From: Aliiroseovarius zhejiangensis
GTDB lineage: Bacteria; Pseudomonadota; Alphaproteobacteria; Rhodobacterales; Rhodobacteraceae
Reading direction: 5' to 3'
NCBI RefSeq assembly: GCF_014656375.1
Contig: NZ_BNCH01000001.1
Location: 124,001-188,000, forward strand
DNA length: 64,000 nt
The notes under the pieces were generated by a model. The model had not been told where the DNA came from and did no database searches. It worked only from the letters and a program-made list of their open reading frames with translations. Below are positions 52,997 through 62,012 of the stretch, piece by piece. Numbering within the stretch: position 1 is the first letter of the stretch; each line of letters begins with the position of its first letter. Both the position numbers and the translations under genes were made by a program.

Positions 52997-53410
52997 CAGA
53001 AATCGACGACCTTTTTCTCTGCCCGAGCCCCCCTGGAAGAACGCATCCGGCATGTGATTTGTGACATGGGCGCCACAATGTTTCAAAAGACAACAGGATT
53101 GTGAAATATTTAGTCGCGGCAAATTCCTAACAATATGTTAACATGTGAATACCGAAAGGTCTCTGGTGGGGAAAACGGTGCGTCATATTCCGGCGCAACC
53201 CTCAGCATCTGGAGTGGGGTAATGGTATATAAGTCACAGAATAAACAGATTAAAACACCAAAGCGCGTCGTTCGCTATCTTCGACAGCAGACACCGCCGA
53301 AAACCGACAGAACAAAACGGGACGAGCCCGAGACACCCGCCGTGGTGTTCACGGACTGGGCCAGCATCTGACGGGTTTTCACGGCTGCGCGACACGCTTA
53401 AGTTGGGATC
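52997..53410. other. AT-richer intergenic region with a palindrome and a possible small gene
   Basis: A 414-base gap. The section 53050-53230 is much richer in A+T than its surroundings, as promoters are, and holds the perfect palindrome ATGTTAACAT at 53135-53144. It ends with the small candidate reading frame described separately. No tRNA or clear terminator is seen. Confidence 0.4.
53222..53371 (+). CDS. Possible small basic protein
   Basis: A 49-codon frame MVYKSQNKQIKTPKRVVRYL onward, lysine/arginine-rich, with an acidic-to-neutral tail ending VFTDWASI. A purine-rich TGGAGTGGGGTA precedes the ATG. The frame is open to 53135. The composition differs from antisense shadows and an AT-rich promoter-like stretch lies upstream, but there is no family evidence. 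Confidence 0.3.
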   Translation: MVYKSQNKQIKTPKRVVRYLRQQTPPKTDRTKRDEPETPAVVFTDWASI

Positions 53411-53752
53411 ATGACTGATCCTGTATCGTCCATACGCAATCTTGGGCCTGCGTCGGATGCGGCGTTTGCCCGGGCGGGCATTCACTCGGCGGATGAATTG
53501 CGGGACATGGGCGCAGACGAGGCCTATCGCCGTTTTCTGGCGGCGGGTTCTCGTCCCCATTTCATCGGATACTATGCTATGGTCATGGGGTTGCAGGGGC
53601 GGCCGTGGAATGACTGTACGGGCAAGGAGAAGGCCGAGCTTCGCGCGCGGTTTGGTGCGCTGAAGGCCGAGATCGGACAGACCGGAGTGTCCGAGCGCAA
53701 GATGGAGGCGATCCTGGACGAGATCGGGATCCTGCGGCAGACGGGACGTTGA
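53411..53752 (+). CDS. TfoX/Sxy C-terminal-domain protein
   Basis: A 113-residue protein with only the C-terminal, helix-hairpin-helix-like half of TfoX (SSIRNLGPASDAAFARAGIHSADELRDMGADEAYRRF). In competent bacteria full-length TfoX regulates competence genes; the stand-alone C-domain is common in the Rhodobacterales and has no known role. The start MTDPVSSIRNLGP is the natural one. Confidence 0.8.
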   Translation: MTDPVSSIRNLGPASDAAFARAGIHSADELRDMGADEAYRRFLAAGSRPHFIGYYAMVMGLQGRPWNDCTGKEKAELRARFGALKAEIGQTGVSERKMEAILDEIGILRQTGR

Positions 53753-53776
53753 ACAGGTGGCTCACGGTGTGAGCCA

Positions 53777-53820
53777 GAGGGGCGCTGCCCCTCACCCCGG
53801 GATATTTCGGGCCAGAAGAA
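53777..53820 (+). repeat. Intergenic hairpin plus GGGATATTT...CCAGAAGAAA element
   Basis: A perfect hairpin GAGGGGC-GCT-GCCCCTC (53777-53793) is followed by CCCCGGGATATTTCGGGCCAGAAGAAA (split here across 53795-53821). Variants of a GGG-T/A-TATTT...CCAGAAGAA string recur after genes in many Rhodobacterales genomes, to my recollection. I see one copy in this window. Confidence 0.4.
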
Positions 53821-53837
53821 ACACCATCGTGCAAATG

Positions 53838-53871
53838 AAAAAGCCGCCCAGGTTCCCCTGAGCGGCTTTTT
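53838..53871. terminator. Bidirectional Rho-independent terminator between tfoX-like gene and ndk
   Basis: AAAAAGCCGC (53838-53847) pairs with GCGGCTTTTT (53862-53871) around a 14-base loop. The A-run and T-run make it work in both directions, for ndk (minus) and for the TfoX-C gene (plus). Confidence 0.9.
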
Positions 53872-53890
53872 GTCAATCTGACGGGTGGGC

Positions 53891-54313
53891 TTAGCCAACC
53901 AGTTCCAGACCCGAGAAGAAGTAGGCGATTTCCTCTGCGGCGGTTTCCGGGGCGTCCGAGCCGTGGACCGAGTTTTCGCCAACCGACTGGGCGAATTCCT
54001 TGCGGATGGTGCCTTCGTCAGCGTCGGCCGGGTTGGTGGCGCCCATGACGTCACGGTAGGCTTTGATCGCGTTTTCGCCTTCCAGAACCTGCACGACGAC
54101 CGGCTCGGAAATCATGAACTCGACCAGTTCACCGAAGAAGGGGCGGTCCTTGTGGACGCCATAGAAGGTTTCGGCTTGTTTCTGCGTCATGTGGATGCGC
54201 TTCTGTGCGATGATGCGCAGGCCGGCGGCTTCGATCTTGGCGTTGATGGCGCCGGTCAGGTTGCGTTTGGTGGCATCGGGTTTGATGATCGAGAAAGTGC
54301 GTTGAATGGCCAT
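53891..54313 (-). CDS. ndk: Nucleoside diphosphate kinase
   Basis: Balances nucleoside triphosphate pools by moving phosphate from ATP to NDPs. The 140-residue protein has the full family pattern [21 protein letters not shown], then [17 protein letters not shown], and the catalytic His in [12 protein letters not shown]. It is divergent from the ABC-F gene (134-base spacer) and ends at the bidirectional terminator. Confidence 0.97.
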   Translation of the reverse strand: MAIQRTFSIIKPDATKRNLTGAINAKIEAAGLRIIAQKRIHMTQKQAETFYGVHKDRPFFGELVEFMISEPVVVQVLEGENAIKAYRDVMGATNPADADEGTIRKEFAQSVGENSVHGSDAPETAAEEIAYFFSGLELVG

Positions 54314-54447
54314 GTCGGTCCCTTTTGCGTTTGAGCGTCAAGGCCCCTGCCCTGATGCGGATGTGATTTGCGCGTCCCGTAACATGGGATCGGCGTTTTG
54401 AAAAGCGGCGATTGACGAGGCTGCCCGGCTCAGGCACATGGGGTTTC

Positions 54448-56304
54448 ATGCTTCGGATTTCAGACATCACCTATGCCGTTGAAGGACGCCCGCTGTTTGA
54501 AGGCGCGTCGGCCACCATCCCCGATGGTCACAAGGTTGGCCTTGTCGGGCGCAATGGCACGGGCAAGACGACGCTGTTTCGCCTGATCCGGGGCGAGCTG
54601 TCGCTGGAGGCCGGGGACATCTCGGTGCCGAAGGGCGCGCGCATCGGGGGCGTGGCACAGGAGGTGCCTGCCTCGCAGACCTCGCTTCTGGATACGGTGC
54701 TGGCGGCGGATACCGAACGCGCCGCGCTGATGGCAGAGGCCGAGACCGCCACCGACGCCCACCGGATTGCCGATATTCAGACCCGTCTGGCCGATATCGA
54801 CGCCTGGAGCGCCGAGGCGCGGGCGTCTGCGATTCTGAAAGGCCTGGGGTTCGACGATGACCAGCACGCCCTGCCCTGTGCCGATTTTTCCGGCGGCTGG
54901 CGGATGCGGGTGGCGCTTGCGGCGGTGTTGTTCTCTGAGCCCGATTTGCTTTTGCTGGACGAGCCGACCAACTATCTGGATCTGGAAGGCGCGTTGTGGC
55001 TGGAACAATACCTGACGCGCTATCCGCACACGGTTCTGATCATCAGCCATGATCGCGGACTGCTGAATCGTTCCGTCGGAGCGATCCTGCATTTGGAAGA
55101 CCGCAAACTGACACTGTATCAGGGACCGTATGACCGGTTTGCCGAAACCCGTGCCGCGCGGCTGGCGGTCGCGGAAAGCGAGAACAAGAAGATCGAGGCG
55201 CGGCGCGCCCATTTGCAGAGTTTCGTGGATCGGTTCCGGGCCAAGGCTTCAAAGGCCGTGCAGGCGCAGTCTCGTCTGAAGATGATCGAGAAGCTGAAGA
55301 CCATCACCACCCCGCAAGAGGCCGCGTTGAAGGCGTTCAGTTTCCCCGAGCCCGAAGAGTTGTCGCCCCCCATCATCAATATGGAAGGCGCGTCCTGCGG
55401 TTACGGTGACACCACCGTTCTATCGCGGATGGATCTGCGGATCGACCAGGACGACCGGATCGCGCTTCTGGGCAAGAACGGTCAGGGAAAATCCACGCTG
55501 TCCAAGCTCTTGTCAGGCAGGCTTGATCTGATGAGCGGGCGGATGACCAAGTCCTCCAAGCTGCGCATCGGCTATTTCGCGCAGCACCAGATGGACGAGC
55601 TTTACGAAGACGAAACGCCGGTCGAGCATTTGCGCCGCCTGCGCCCGAACGAGGTGCCGGGCCGCCATCGGGCGCGGCTGGCGGGGTTCGGGCTGGGTGC
55701 GGATCAGGCCGAGACGGTGGTGGCGCGGTTGTCGGGCGGACAGAAGGCGCGGCTGACCCTGCTTCTGGCCACTCTGGACGCGCCACACCTGTTGATCCTG
55801 GACGAACCGACCAACCATCTGGATATCGAAAGCCGCGAGGCTTTGGTCGAGGCGCTGACCGCCTATTCCGGCGCGGTGGTTCTGGTCAGTCACGACATGC
55901 ATTTGCTGGGGCTGGTGGCCGACCGGCTGTGGCTGGTCAATGATGGCCACGTCGCCCCGTTCGCGGGCGACCTGGAGGATTATCGCAAGATGCTTCTGTC
56001 TTCGGACGAGGACAAGAAGCCCGCCAGGGCCAAGCCTGCGCCAACCAAGCCGAAACGGGCCGACCGCGACACGATCCTGGCCCTGCGGGCCGAGCTGCGC
56101 AAAGCCGAGGCGCGGGTCGAAAAGCTGGAAGCGATGCGCGACAAGCTGGACGCCAAGCTGGGCGATCCGGGCATTTACGATCCCGAACGCAAGGATGAAG
56201 TCGTGGTCTGGCAGAGAAAGCACGCCGAGGTGCACGACGCCCTGGACCGGGCCGAAGAGCTCTGGTTGCGCGCGCAGGATAAGCTTGAAAAAGCCGAGGG
56301 TTAG
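54448..56304 (+). CDS. ABC-F family ATPase (Uup/YheS-like)
   Basis: A soluble ribosome-associated-type ATPase of 618 residues with two ABC domains and no membrane part. Walker A motifs are GRNGTGKTT and GKNGQGKST; the signatures are DFSGGWRMRVALA and LSGGQKARLTLL, and both Walker B regions read LLLLDEPTNYLD and LLILDEPTNHLD. The 80-residue linker between them (ENKKIEARRAHLQSFVDRFRAKASKA) is charged and helical. A C-terminal coiled-coil of about 100 residues follows, as in Uup. ABC-F proteins act on ribosome function or antibiotic tolerance. ATG 54448 gives the MLRISDITY start. The marC-like gene follows after two bases. Confidence 0.9.
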   Translation: MLRISDITYAVEGRPLFEGASATIPDGHKVGLVGRNGTGKTTLFRLIRGELSLEAGDISVPKGARIGGVAQEVPASQTSLLDTVLAADTERAALMAEAETATDAHRIADIQTRLADIDAWSAEARASAILKGLGFDDDQHALPCADFSGGWRMRVALAAVLFSEPDLLLLDEPTNYLDLEGALWLEQYLTRYPHTVLIISHDRGLLNRSVGAILHLEDRKLTLYQGPYDRFAETRAARLAVAESENKKIEARRAHLQSFVDRFRAKASKAVQAQSRLKMIEKLKTITTPQEAALKAFSFPEPEELSPPIINMEGASCGYGDTTVLSRMDLRIDQDDRIALLGKNGQGKSTLSKLLSGRLDLMSGRMTKSSKLRIGYFAQHQMDELYEDETPVEHLRRLRPNEVPGRHRARLAGFGLGADQAETVVARLSGGQKARLTLLLATLDAPHLLILDEPTNHLDIESREALVEALTAYSGAVVLVSHDMHLLGLVADRLWLVNDGHVAPFAGDLEDYRKMLLSSDEDKKPARAKPAPTKPKRADRDTILALRAELRKAEARVEKLEAMRDKLDAKLGDPGIYDPERKDEVVVWQRKHAEVHDALDRAEELWLRAQDKLEKAEG

Positions 56305-56306
56305 GC

Positions 56307-56930
56307 ATGGAACTTGAGCTGTTCATCCCCGCTTTTGTCACGTTATTTGTGGTGATGGACCCGATTGGCATCTCGCCTTTGTTCATGGCGCTGACGCGGG
56401 GAAGAACCAAGCGCGAGCGGCGGGCGATTGCGTTGCGGGCTTGCGCCACGGCGGCGGTCATTCTGATCCTGTTTGCATTTCTCGGCGAGAATGTTCTGGG
56501 GTTCCTGGGTATCTCGATGGCGGCGTTCCGGATCTCTGGCGGGATATTGTTGTTGCTGCTGGCGCTGGACATGCTGTTTGAACGCCGCACCCAACGGCGC
56601 AAGGATCAGTCAGAGGAAGGGCATGATACGCATGACGACCCGTCGGTCTTTCCATTGGCCATCCCGATCATGGCGGGGCCGGGGTCGATTGCCACCGTCA
56701 TCTTGCTGTCGGGACAGGGCGATGGTCTGACGGGCCTCGCATTGGCGCTGACCGTAATGGCCTTGGTGCTTCTGATCGCGTTCATTCTGTTCAACGCAGC
56801 ATCGCTGTTGGAGCACGTATTGCGCGAAACGGGCATCAAGGTGGTGACACGACTTCTGGGGATGCTGCTGTCGGCGCTGGCCGTGCAGTTCATTCTGGAT
56901 GGGCTTCGCGATTTCGGCCTGATGGGATAG
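56307..56930 (+). CDS. MarC-family integral membrane protein
   Basis: A 207-residue inner-membrane protein with six helices. MELELFIPAFVTLFVVMDPIGISPLF at the start and FPLAIPIMAGPGSIATVIL in the middle are the family signatures. Despite the name, MarC is not required for multiple antibiotic resistance and its transport substrate is unknown. It starts two bases behind the ABC-F stop, so the two are probably co-transcribed. Confidence 0.9.
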   Translation: MELELFIPAFVTLFVVMDPIGISPLFMALTRGRTKRERRAIALRACATAAVILILFAFLGENVLGFLGISMAAFRISGGILLLLLALDMLFERRTQRRKDQSEEGHDTHDDPSVFPLAIPIMAGPGSIATVILLSGQGDGLTGLALALTVMALVLLIAFILFNAASLLEHVLRETGIKVVTRLLGMLLSALAVQFILDGLRDFGLMG

Positions 56931-57014
56931 CACATTTCCTGCGCGGCGCGGTGCCCCGGTGACAAGTCCGCCAGTCGTTCCTATATCTTTCAGGTACCTA
57001 TCTCGGAGACCCGC

Positions 57015-57602
57015 ATGACCGGCGACGACTATGCCCGCGCGATCTATCTGACCCTGCTTCTTGTGGCGATCGGGGGATATTTCATCGCGGAAAACCGCAA
57101 GAATATCGGCCAGACCTTTCGCCATGCGCTGATCTGGGGGCTGATCTTCATCGGCGCACTGGCCGGGGTCGGACTATGGCAGGATATCCGAAACGACATC
57201 ACCCCCCGGCAAAGCGTGGTGCAGGAAACCGGGCAGATCGTGCTGCCGCGCGCGCGTGACGGGCATTTCTATGCGACGCTGCTGTTGAACGGACAGCCGA
57301 TTGATTTCGTCGTCGACACCGGCGCCAGCCAGATCGTTCTGACCAAGGAAGACGCAGAACGCGCGGGTGTACAGATGGAGGCGTTGCGCTTTTTCGGCCG
57401 CGCGATGAGCGCCAATGGCCCGGTACGCACAGCACCTGCCCGCATCGCCCGGGTCGAGCTTCTGGGGATCGAGGATTTCGGCGTCGAGGTCTGGGTGAAT
57501 GATGGCGAAATGCCGGGGTCGCTGTTGGGCAACGACTATCTGCAGCGGTTCGAGAAGATCGAGATCGAGCGGGACAGGCTGATCCTGACCCGGGGTGGCT
57601 GA
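57015..57602 (+). CDS. Membrane-anchored retropepsin-like aspartic protease (TIGR02281 type)
   Basis: A 195-residue clan AA protease. Two N-terminal helices (about 9-24 and 38-55) anchor it; the retroviral-type catalytic triad region is IDFVVDTGASQIVL (Asp101-Thr-Gly), followed by SLLGNDYLQRFEKIEI, the family end pattern. Being single-domain, it must dimerise to be active. The domain probably faces the periplasm. The physiological substrate is unknown. It is a second retropepsin-fold protein in the window, not related closely to the RimB-like one. Confidence 0.85.
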   Translation: MTGDDYARAIYLTLLLVAIGGYFIAENRKNIGQTFRHALIWGLIFIGALAGVGLWQDIRNDITPRQSVVQETGQIVLPRARDGHFYATLLLNGQPIDFVVDTGASQIVLTKEDAERAGVQMEALRFFGRAMSANGPVRTAPARIARVELLGIEDFGVEVWVNDGEMPGSLLGNDYLQRFEKIEIERDRLILTRGG

Positions 57603-57631
57603 TACGCGTTTAATCGCGCTATATCATAGCG

Positions 57632-58144
57632 TTAAGAGCTTGCCTTCATCTCCCACCGGCCGCTTTCCTGGCTCCAGTATTTGGCGGTGCAACCTGCGGC
57701 GACCACCTCTTTCCATTGCGCGCGGGCGCGGGAAACGGCGTCCGGATCATTGCCGTCGAACAGGATACTGACGCGGGTCAGCGCGGTCATTTCATCAAAA
57801 CTGACCGCCGCTCCGTCGACCAAAATCAGTGCATCGGCGGGGTGGGCCAGGGTCATGTCCGTGGTCAACAGCACAGGCTGATCCGCATCATGCGGCCCGC
57901 CTGCCAGCCCGTGCGGCAAAAAACCGTCATCAGACGCCGTCCACAGCCGCTCATCCAGCCAGTCCAACCGCGCGGGATCGGTACCGCGCAGGCAGATTTT
58001 CCAACCTGCCTGCAACGATCTTTGCAAAAGCACCGGCAATGTCGCCTCAAGCGGGCTGCGCGTCATGTGATAGAAAAAGACCTCGCCGGTCTTGTCCTGT
58101 GACGCGCCCTGCCCGCTGTCGGTTTCGGTTGCCGGGTCTGACAT
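57632..58144 (-). CDS. holC: DNA polymerase III subunit chi
   Basis: Chi subunit of the clamp-loader complex, which contacts single-strand-binding protein. The 170-residue protein has the HolC features EVFFYHMTRSPLEATLPVLLQRSLQAGWK and LWTASDDGFLPHG, with ILVDGA and SILFDGND further on. The N-terminal 20 residues are an extra, disordered, polar stretch. The ATG overlaps the pepA stop (TGATG), so it is co-translated with pepA, a pairing common in alphaproteobacteria. Confidence 0.9.
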   Translation of the reverse strand: MSDPATETDSGQGASQDKTGEVFFYHMTRSPLEATLPVLLQRSLQAGWKICLRGTDPARLDWLDERLWTASDDGFLPHGLAGGPHDADQPVLLTTDMTLAHPADALILVDGAAVSFDEMTALTRVSILFDGNDPDAVSRARAQWKEVVAAGCTAKYWSQESGRWEMKASS

Positions 58145-59622
58145 CACTCGGCCTCGTACATGTCCTGCACAAGACGGTTCAGGGTCAGAACGCCCCAACC
58201 GGTCGCACCCTTGGGCCACAAGGGCCCGTCCTGCGCGACCTGCGCGGTGCCGGCAATGTCGAGGTGGATCCAGGGCTGGCCGTCCTTGACGAACCGACCA
58301 AGGAACTGTGCGGCGGTGATCGACCCTGCGGGGCGGCCGCCCACGTTTTTCATGTCGGCCTTGTGCGACTTGATCAACTGGTCATAGCCCGGCCCCATCG
58401 GCATCCGCCATGCGCCTTCGCCTTCGGCTTTGGCAGCATCCAGAAGCCCGTTGCACAGGGTATCGTCATTCGAGAACACGCCGGTGTTGTCATGCCCGAG
58501 CCCGATTATGATCGCGCCGGTCAGGGTGGCCAAGTCGATCATGCCAGCCGGTTTGTATTCTTCCTGCGCGTACCACATGACGTCACACAGGACGAGCCGG
58601 CCTTCGGCATCCGTGTTGATCACCTCGATCGTGTCGCCTTTCATCGAGGCCACAATATCTCCGGGGCGCTGCGCACGGCCATCGGGCATGTTTTCCACCA
58701 GACCGACCAGTCCGACCACGTTCGCCTTGGCCTTGCGGGTGGCCAGCGTTTTCATGACGCCCGCCACGGTGCCTGCCCCGCCCATATCCATGGTCATGTC
58801 TTCCATTCCCGCGCCGGGTTTCAGGCTGATGCCGCCGGTGTCAAACACGACGCCCTTGCCGACCAGCGCCAGCGGGGCGACGCCCTTCTCACCACCCATC
58901 CATTCCATCACGACCACCTTGGACGGCGACTCGGACCCCTGCCCCACGGCCAGAAGCGCGCGCATTCCAAGCTTCTCCAACGCGTCCTCTTCCAGCACCT
59001 TGACTGTCACCCCGAGCTTTTTCAGCGCCACAAGGCGGTCGGCAAATTCGGTGGTGGTCAGCACATTAGCGGGCTCGTTTACAAGGTCGCGGGTGAAAAA
59101 GACCCCATCGCTTTGCGCATTGATGCGCTCGGCGGCGCCCTCGAACTGGTCGACGCGCGACACCATCAGCGACAGGTTGCCCGGCGTGACCTTGTCGTCC
59201 CTGCCGGTCTTGTGATCGTTGAAGGCATAGGCGCGCAGCACCGCCCCCAGCGCCAGATCATCGGCGTGTTTCACCGGACCGGCCAGAACCAGAACATCCT
59301 TGCCGGCCATGGATTTGCCGATGGCCCCGCCCGCCTTGCGCGCGGTGGTCTGATCGGCGCGGGGTGCCAGCCGGATGACCTGCACGGCCTCGGCCTTCAT
59401 CCCCGTGGGAAAGGCCAATTCATGCGCGTCCCCGTCCTTCATCTTCTCAAACGCCTCGCTTTCGGCAAACCGCAGAAGCGCGCCACGGGTCAGCTTGTTA
59501 ACCCTCCGCGCTGCCGGGTGCAGCTTGCCCGGTTCGGACAAGACCACGGCCACGCGGCCTTCGTGCTCGCCGATGGCATCAAGGTTCACTTCGCTGAAAA
59601 CGGGCTGGATCGGGGTCGTCAT
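58144..59622 (-). CDS. pepA: Leucyl aminopeptidase (M17)
   Basis: Cuts N-terminal residues from peptides, with two metal ions; in E. coli it also binds DNA. The 492-residue protein shows the M17 signature NTDAEGRLVLCD and the metal-site VGKGVVFDTGGISLKPGAGMEDM, plus the typical MDMGGAGTVAG. The C-terminal region ends in GWGVLTLNRLVQDM. It is divergent from lptF; the lptF-pepA-holC arrangement is well known in alphaproteobacteria. Confidence 0.96.
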   Translation of the reverse strand: MTTPIQPVFSEVNLDAIGEHEGRVAVVLSEPGKLHPAARRVNKLTRGALLRFAESEAFEKMKDGDAHELAFPTGMKAEAVQVIRLAPRADQTTARKAGGAIGKSMAGKDVLVLAGPVKHADDLALGAVLRAYAFNDHKTGRDDKVTPGNLSLMVSRVDQFEGAAERINAQSDGVFFTRDLVNEPANVLTTTEFADRLVALKKLGVTVKVLEEDALEKLGMRALLAVGQGSESPSKVVVMEWMGGEKGVAPLALVGKGVVFDTGGISLKPGAGMEDMTMDMGGAGTVAGVMKTLATRKAKANVVGLVGLVENMPDGRAQRPGDIVASMKGDTIEVINTDAEGRLVLCDVMWYAQEEYKPAGMIDLATLTGAIIIGLGHDNTGVFSNDDTLCNGLLDAAKAEGEGAWRMPMGPGYDQLIKSHKADMKNVGGRPAGSITAAQFLGRFVKDGQPWIHLDIAGTAQVAQDGPLWPKGATGWGVLTLNRLVQDMYEAE

Positions 59623-59754
59623 GGGACATTCCTTTCAGGCAATCTTTTGCCATTCCTAGCCAGAGGCACACCGAAAGGCCAGATAGCAGTTTTCCCCGGC
59701 CAAGGGATCGGCTAGAAAATGACCCACAACATGTTGGGGTTCACCGGGGGTAAC

Positions 59755-60918
59755 GTGGCCAGATTCGACCGCTATATGCTGTCGCAAATGATTTTGCTGT
59801 TTGGCTTTTACGGGCTGGTGCTGGTTCTCTTGTTCTGGGTGAACCGGGCGGTCAGGCTGTTCGATCAGCTGATCGCCAACGGTCAGAACGCCATGGTGTT
59901 TCTTGAGTTTTCGGCGATGATCGTGCCGGGCGTGATCGTGTTCATCATCCCCATCGCGTCCTTCGCGGCCGCGGTGTCGGTGACGAACCGGCTGAACGCG
60001 GAAAGCGAACTGGTGGTCGCGCAGGCCGCAGGTTTCGGCCCGTTCCGACTGGCGCGACCGGTTCTGGTGTTTGGCGTCTTTACCGCGCTGTTCATGCTGG
60101 TCCTGACCCACGTGCTGGTCCCGATGAGCCAGTTGCGTTTTGCCGAACGCCAGGCCGAGGTCGCCGAGAATATCACAGCGCGCTTTCTGACCGAGGGCAG
60201 CTTCGTGCACCCGGTCGAGGGCGTGACCCTCTATATCCGCGAGATCAGCCCGGCGGGCGAACTGCTGGACATTTTCCTGTCGGACGACCGCGACGAGGGG
60301 CAGAAATACACCTATACCGCCAAGAAGGCGCTGATCCTGCGCACCGATGCCGGGCCGCGACTGATCATGTTTGACGGACTCGCGCAGGTGTTGAACGACA
60401 GCTCGCAACGGCTGTCGACCACCAGATTCAAGAACTTCACCTATGACATCTCGGCCCTTCTGTCCGGACCGATCGGCGGCAATCGCTCCGTCACCCAGAT
60501 CTATACGCCCGAGCTTCTGAACCCACCCAAGGCCACGTTGGTCGAGACCGGCGAAACCCTTGCAGCCCTGCGCGCCGAGGGGCATTTCCGCAACGCACAG
60601 GCGCTGTATTCGATCGTGACCGCGATGACCGGGTTCTCGATGCTGATCGTCGCAGGGTTCAGCCGGTTCGGGCTGTGGCGGCAGGTGGTTCTGGCGCTTG
60701 GCACCGTGGCGCTTTTGCAAACCGTGGACAACACGATGCTGGACATGGCGCGGCGTGACGCAAGCCTGTTATGGCTGGTTTATGCGGCGACGGCAGTGGG
60801 CGCGGTGATGAACATCGTGATCCTGATCCTGGCCAGCCGCCCGTCCGCGCGCGACCTGCGACGCCGGCGGCGCACCCTGCGCGAGTTGTCGCGGACACCG
60901 GCCGGAGGGGTCGCATGA
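59755..60918 (+). CDS. lptF: LPS export ABC transporter permease LptF
   Basis: Inner-membrane permease of the LptB2FGC machine that extracts lipopolysaccharide for transport to the outer membrane. It has six helices with a periplasmic beta-jellyroll domain between helices 3 and 4 (from about residue 120). The likely start is the GTG at 59755 giving VARFDRYMLSQMILLFGF, preceded by GGGGGTAAC; ATG codons at 59719 and 59731 are alternatives that add 12 or 8 residues. Its stop overlaps the lptG start (ATGA). Confidence 0.93.
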   Translation: MARFDRYMLSQMILLFGFYGLVLVLLFWVNRAVRLFDQLIANGQNAMVFLEFSAMIVPGVIVFIIPIASFAAAVSVTNRLNAESELVVAQAAGFGPFRLARPVLVFGVFTALFMLVLTHVLVPMSQLRFAERQAEVAENITARFLTEGSFVHPVEGVTLYIREISPAGELLDIFLSDDRDEGQKYTYTAKKALILRTDAGPRLIMFDGLAQVLNDSSQRLSTTRFKNFTYDISALLSGPIGGNRSVTQIYTPELLNPPKATLVETGETLAALRAEGHFRNAQALYSIVTAMTGFSMLIVAGFSRFGLWRQVVLALGTVALLQTVDNTMLDMARRDASLLWLVYAATAVGAVMNIVILILASRPSARDLRRRRRTLRELSRTPAGGVA

Positions 60919-62012
60919 AACTTCACCTCTATATCGCGCGCCGGTTCCTGTTTGCCTTCCTGACCATGCTGGTCGTGCTGGCGATGATCTTCGTGCTTCT
61001 GGACATGGTGGAAAGCATGCGCCGGTTTGACAGCGCCGCTGTCGGGTTCGGAAACATACTCAGCCTGACGCTTCTGAACGCCCCGGTCTGGATGTATCGC
61101 ATCCTGCCGCTGATCGTCATATTGGCGACCCTGTGGATGTTTTTGAGCCTTGCGCGCAGTTCGGAAATGGTCGTGACCCGGGCGGCAGGGCGATCCGCCC
61201 TGAACACGCTGATCTCGCCCGCGCTGACCGTGTTCCTGTTCGGCCTGATCGCGGTGGCGGTGGGCAACCCGATCGCAGCGGCAACGTCAAAGAAATACGA
61301 ACGCATCGCCGCGCAATACGAGGGAACGGGCGGGTCGGTCCTGTCGATCTCGACCGAGGGTGTCTGGCTTCGGCAGGGCAACGAAGACGGCCAGACCGTG
61401 ATCCGCGCCACCCGGTCCGATCTGGAAGGCACCAGCCTGTCGGGCGTGACCTTCTTTTCCTTTGCGCCCGACGGCTTGCCAACCCTGCGGATCGAGGCCA
61501 AGACCGCGCAGCTTGAACCCGGACAGTGGATGCTGACCGGCGCCAAGGTCTGGGATCTGGAAAACGCCGACAACCCCGAACTGGAATCGCAGTCCTTCGA
61601 TGAATATCTGGTGGATTCAAACCTGACGCAGGAACAGATCCGCGACAGCTTCGGCAAGCCCAGTTCGATCTCGATCTGGGACATGCCGCGCTTCATCAAC
61701 CAGTTGGAGGCCGCCGGGTTTTCCGCCCGCGCCCATCAGGTCTGGTTTCATATGGAACTGGCAACACCCTTCTTTCTGGTCGCCATGGTTTTGATCGGGG
61801 CGGGTTTCACCATGCGCCATACTCGTTTTGGCCGCACCGGGATCATGGTGCTGTTGGCGCTGATGATGGGGTTTGGGGCTTACTTCATCCGCAATTTCGC
61901 GCAAATTCTGGGTGAGAACGGGCAGATCCCCGTGCTTTTGGCCGCATGGGCGCCGCCCATCGCCGCGATCATGATGCCCATGGGGCTTTTGTTGCATCTG
62001 GAGGACGGGTGA
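60915..62012 (+). CDS. lptG: LPS export ABC transporter permease LptG
   Basis: Second permease of the LptB2FGC complex, 365 residues, with six helices and a periplasmic jellyroll (about 125-270, including SFDEYLVDSNLTQEQ). MKLHLYIARRFLFAFLTMLVVL is the usual LptG start. It overlaps lptF by 4 bases and the lptD start by one base (TGATG), so all three are translationally coupled. Confidence 0.95.
   Translation: MKLHLYIARRFLFAFLTMLVVLAMIFVLLDMVESMRRFDSAAVGFGNILSLTLLNAPVWMYRILPLIVILATLWMFLSLARSSEMVVTRAAGRSALNTLISPALTVFLFGLIAVAVGNPIAAATSKKYERIAAQYEGTGGSVLSISTEGVWLRQGNEDGQTVIRATRSDLEGTSLSGVTFFSFAPDGLPTLRIEAKTAQLEPGQWMLTGAKVWDLENADNPELESQSFDEYLVDSNLTQEQIRDSFGKPSSISIWDMPRFINQLEAAGFSARAHQVWFHMELATPFFLVAMVLIGAGFTMRHTRFGRTGIMVLLALMMGFGAYFIRNFAQILGENGQIPVLLAAWAPPIAAIMMPMGLLLHLEDG

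Noticed and set aside
57829..59715. 628-codon plus-strand open frame
   Set aside because: Antisense to pepA and holC, both clear; His/Gly/Gln-rich shadow.
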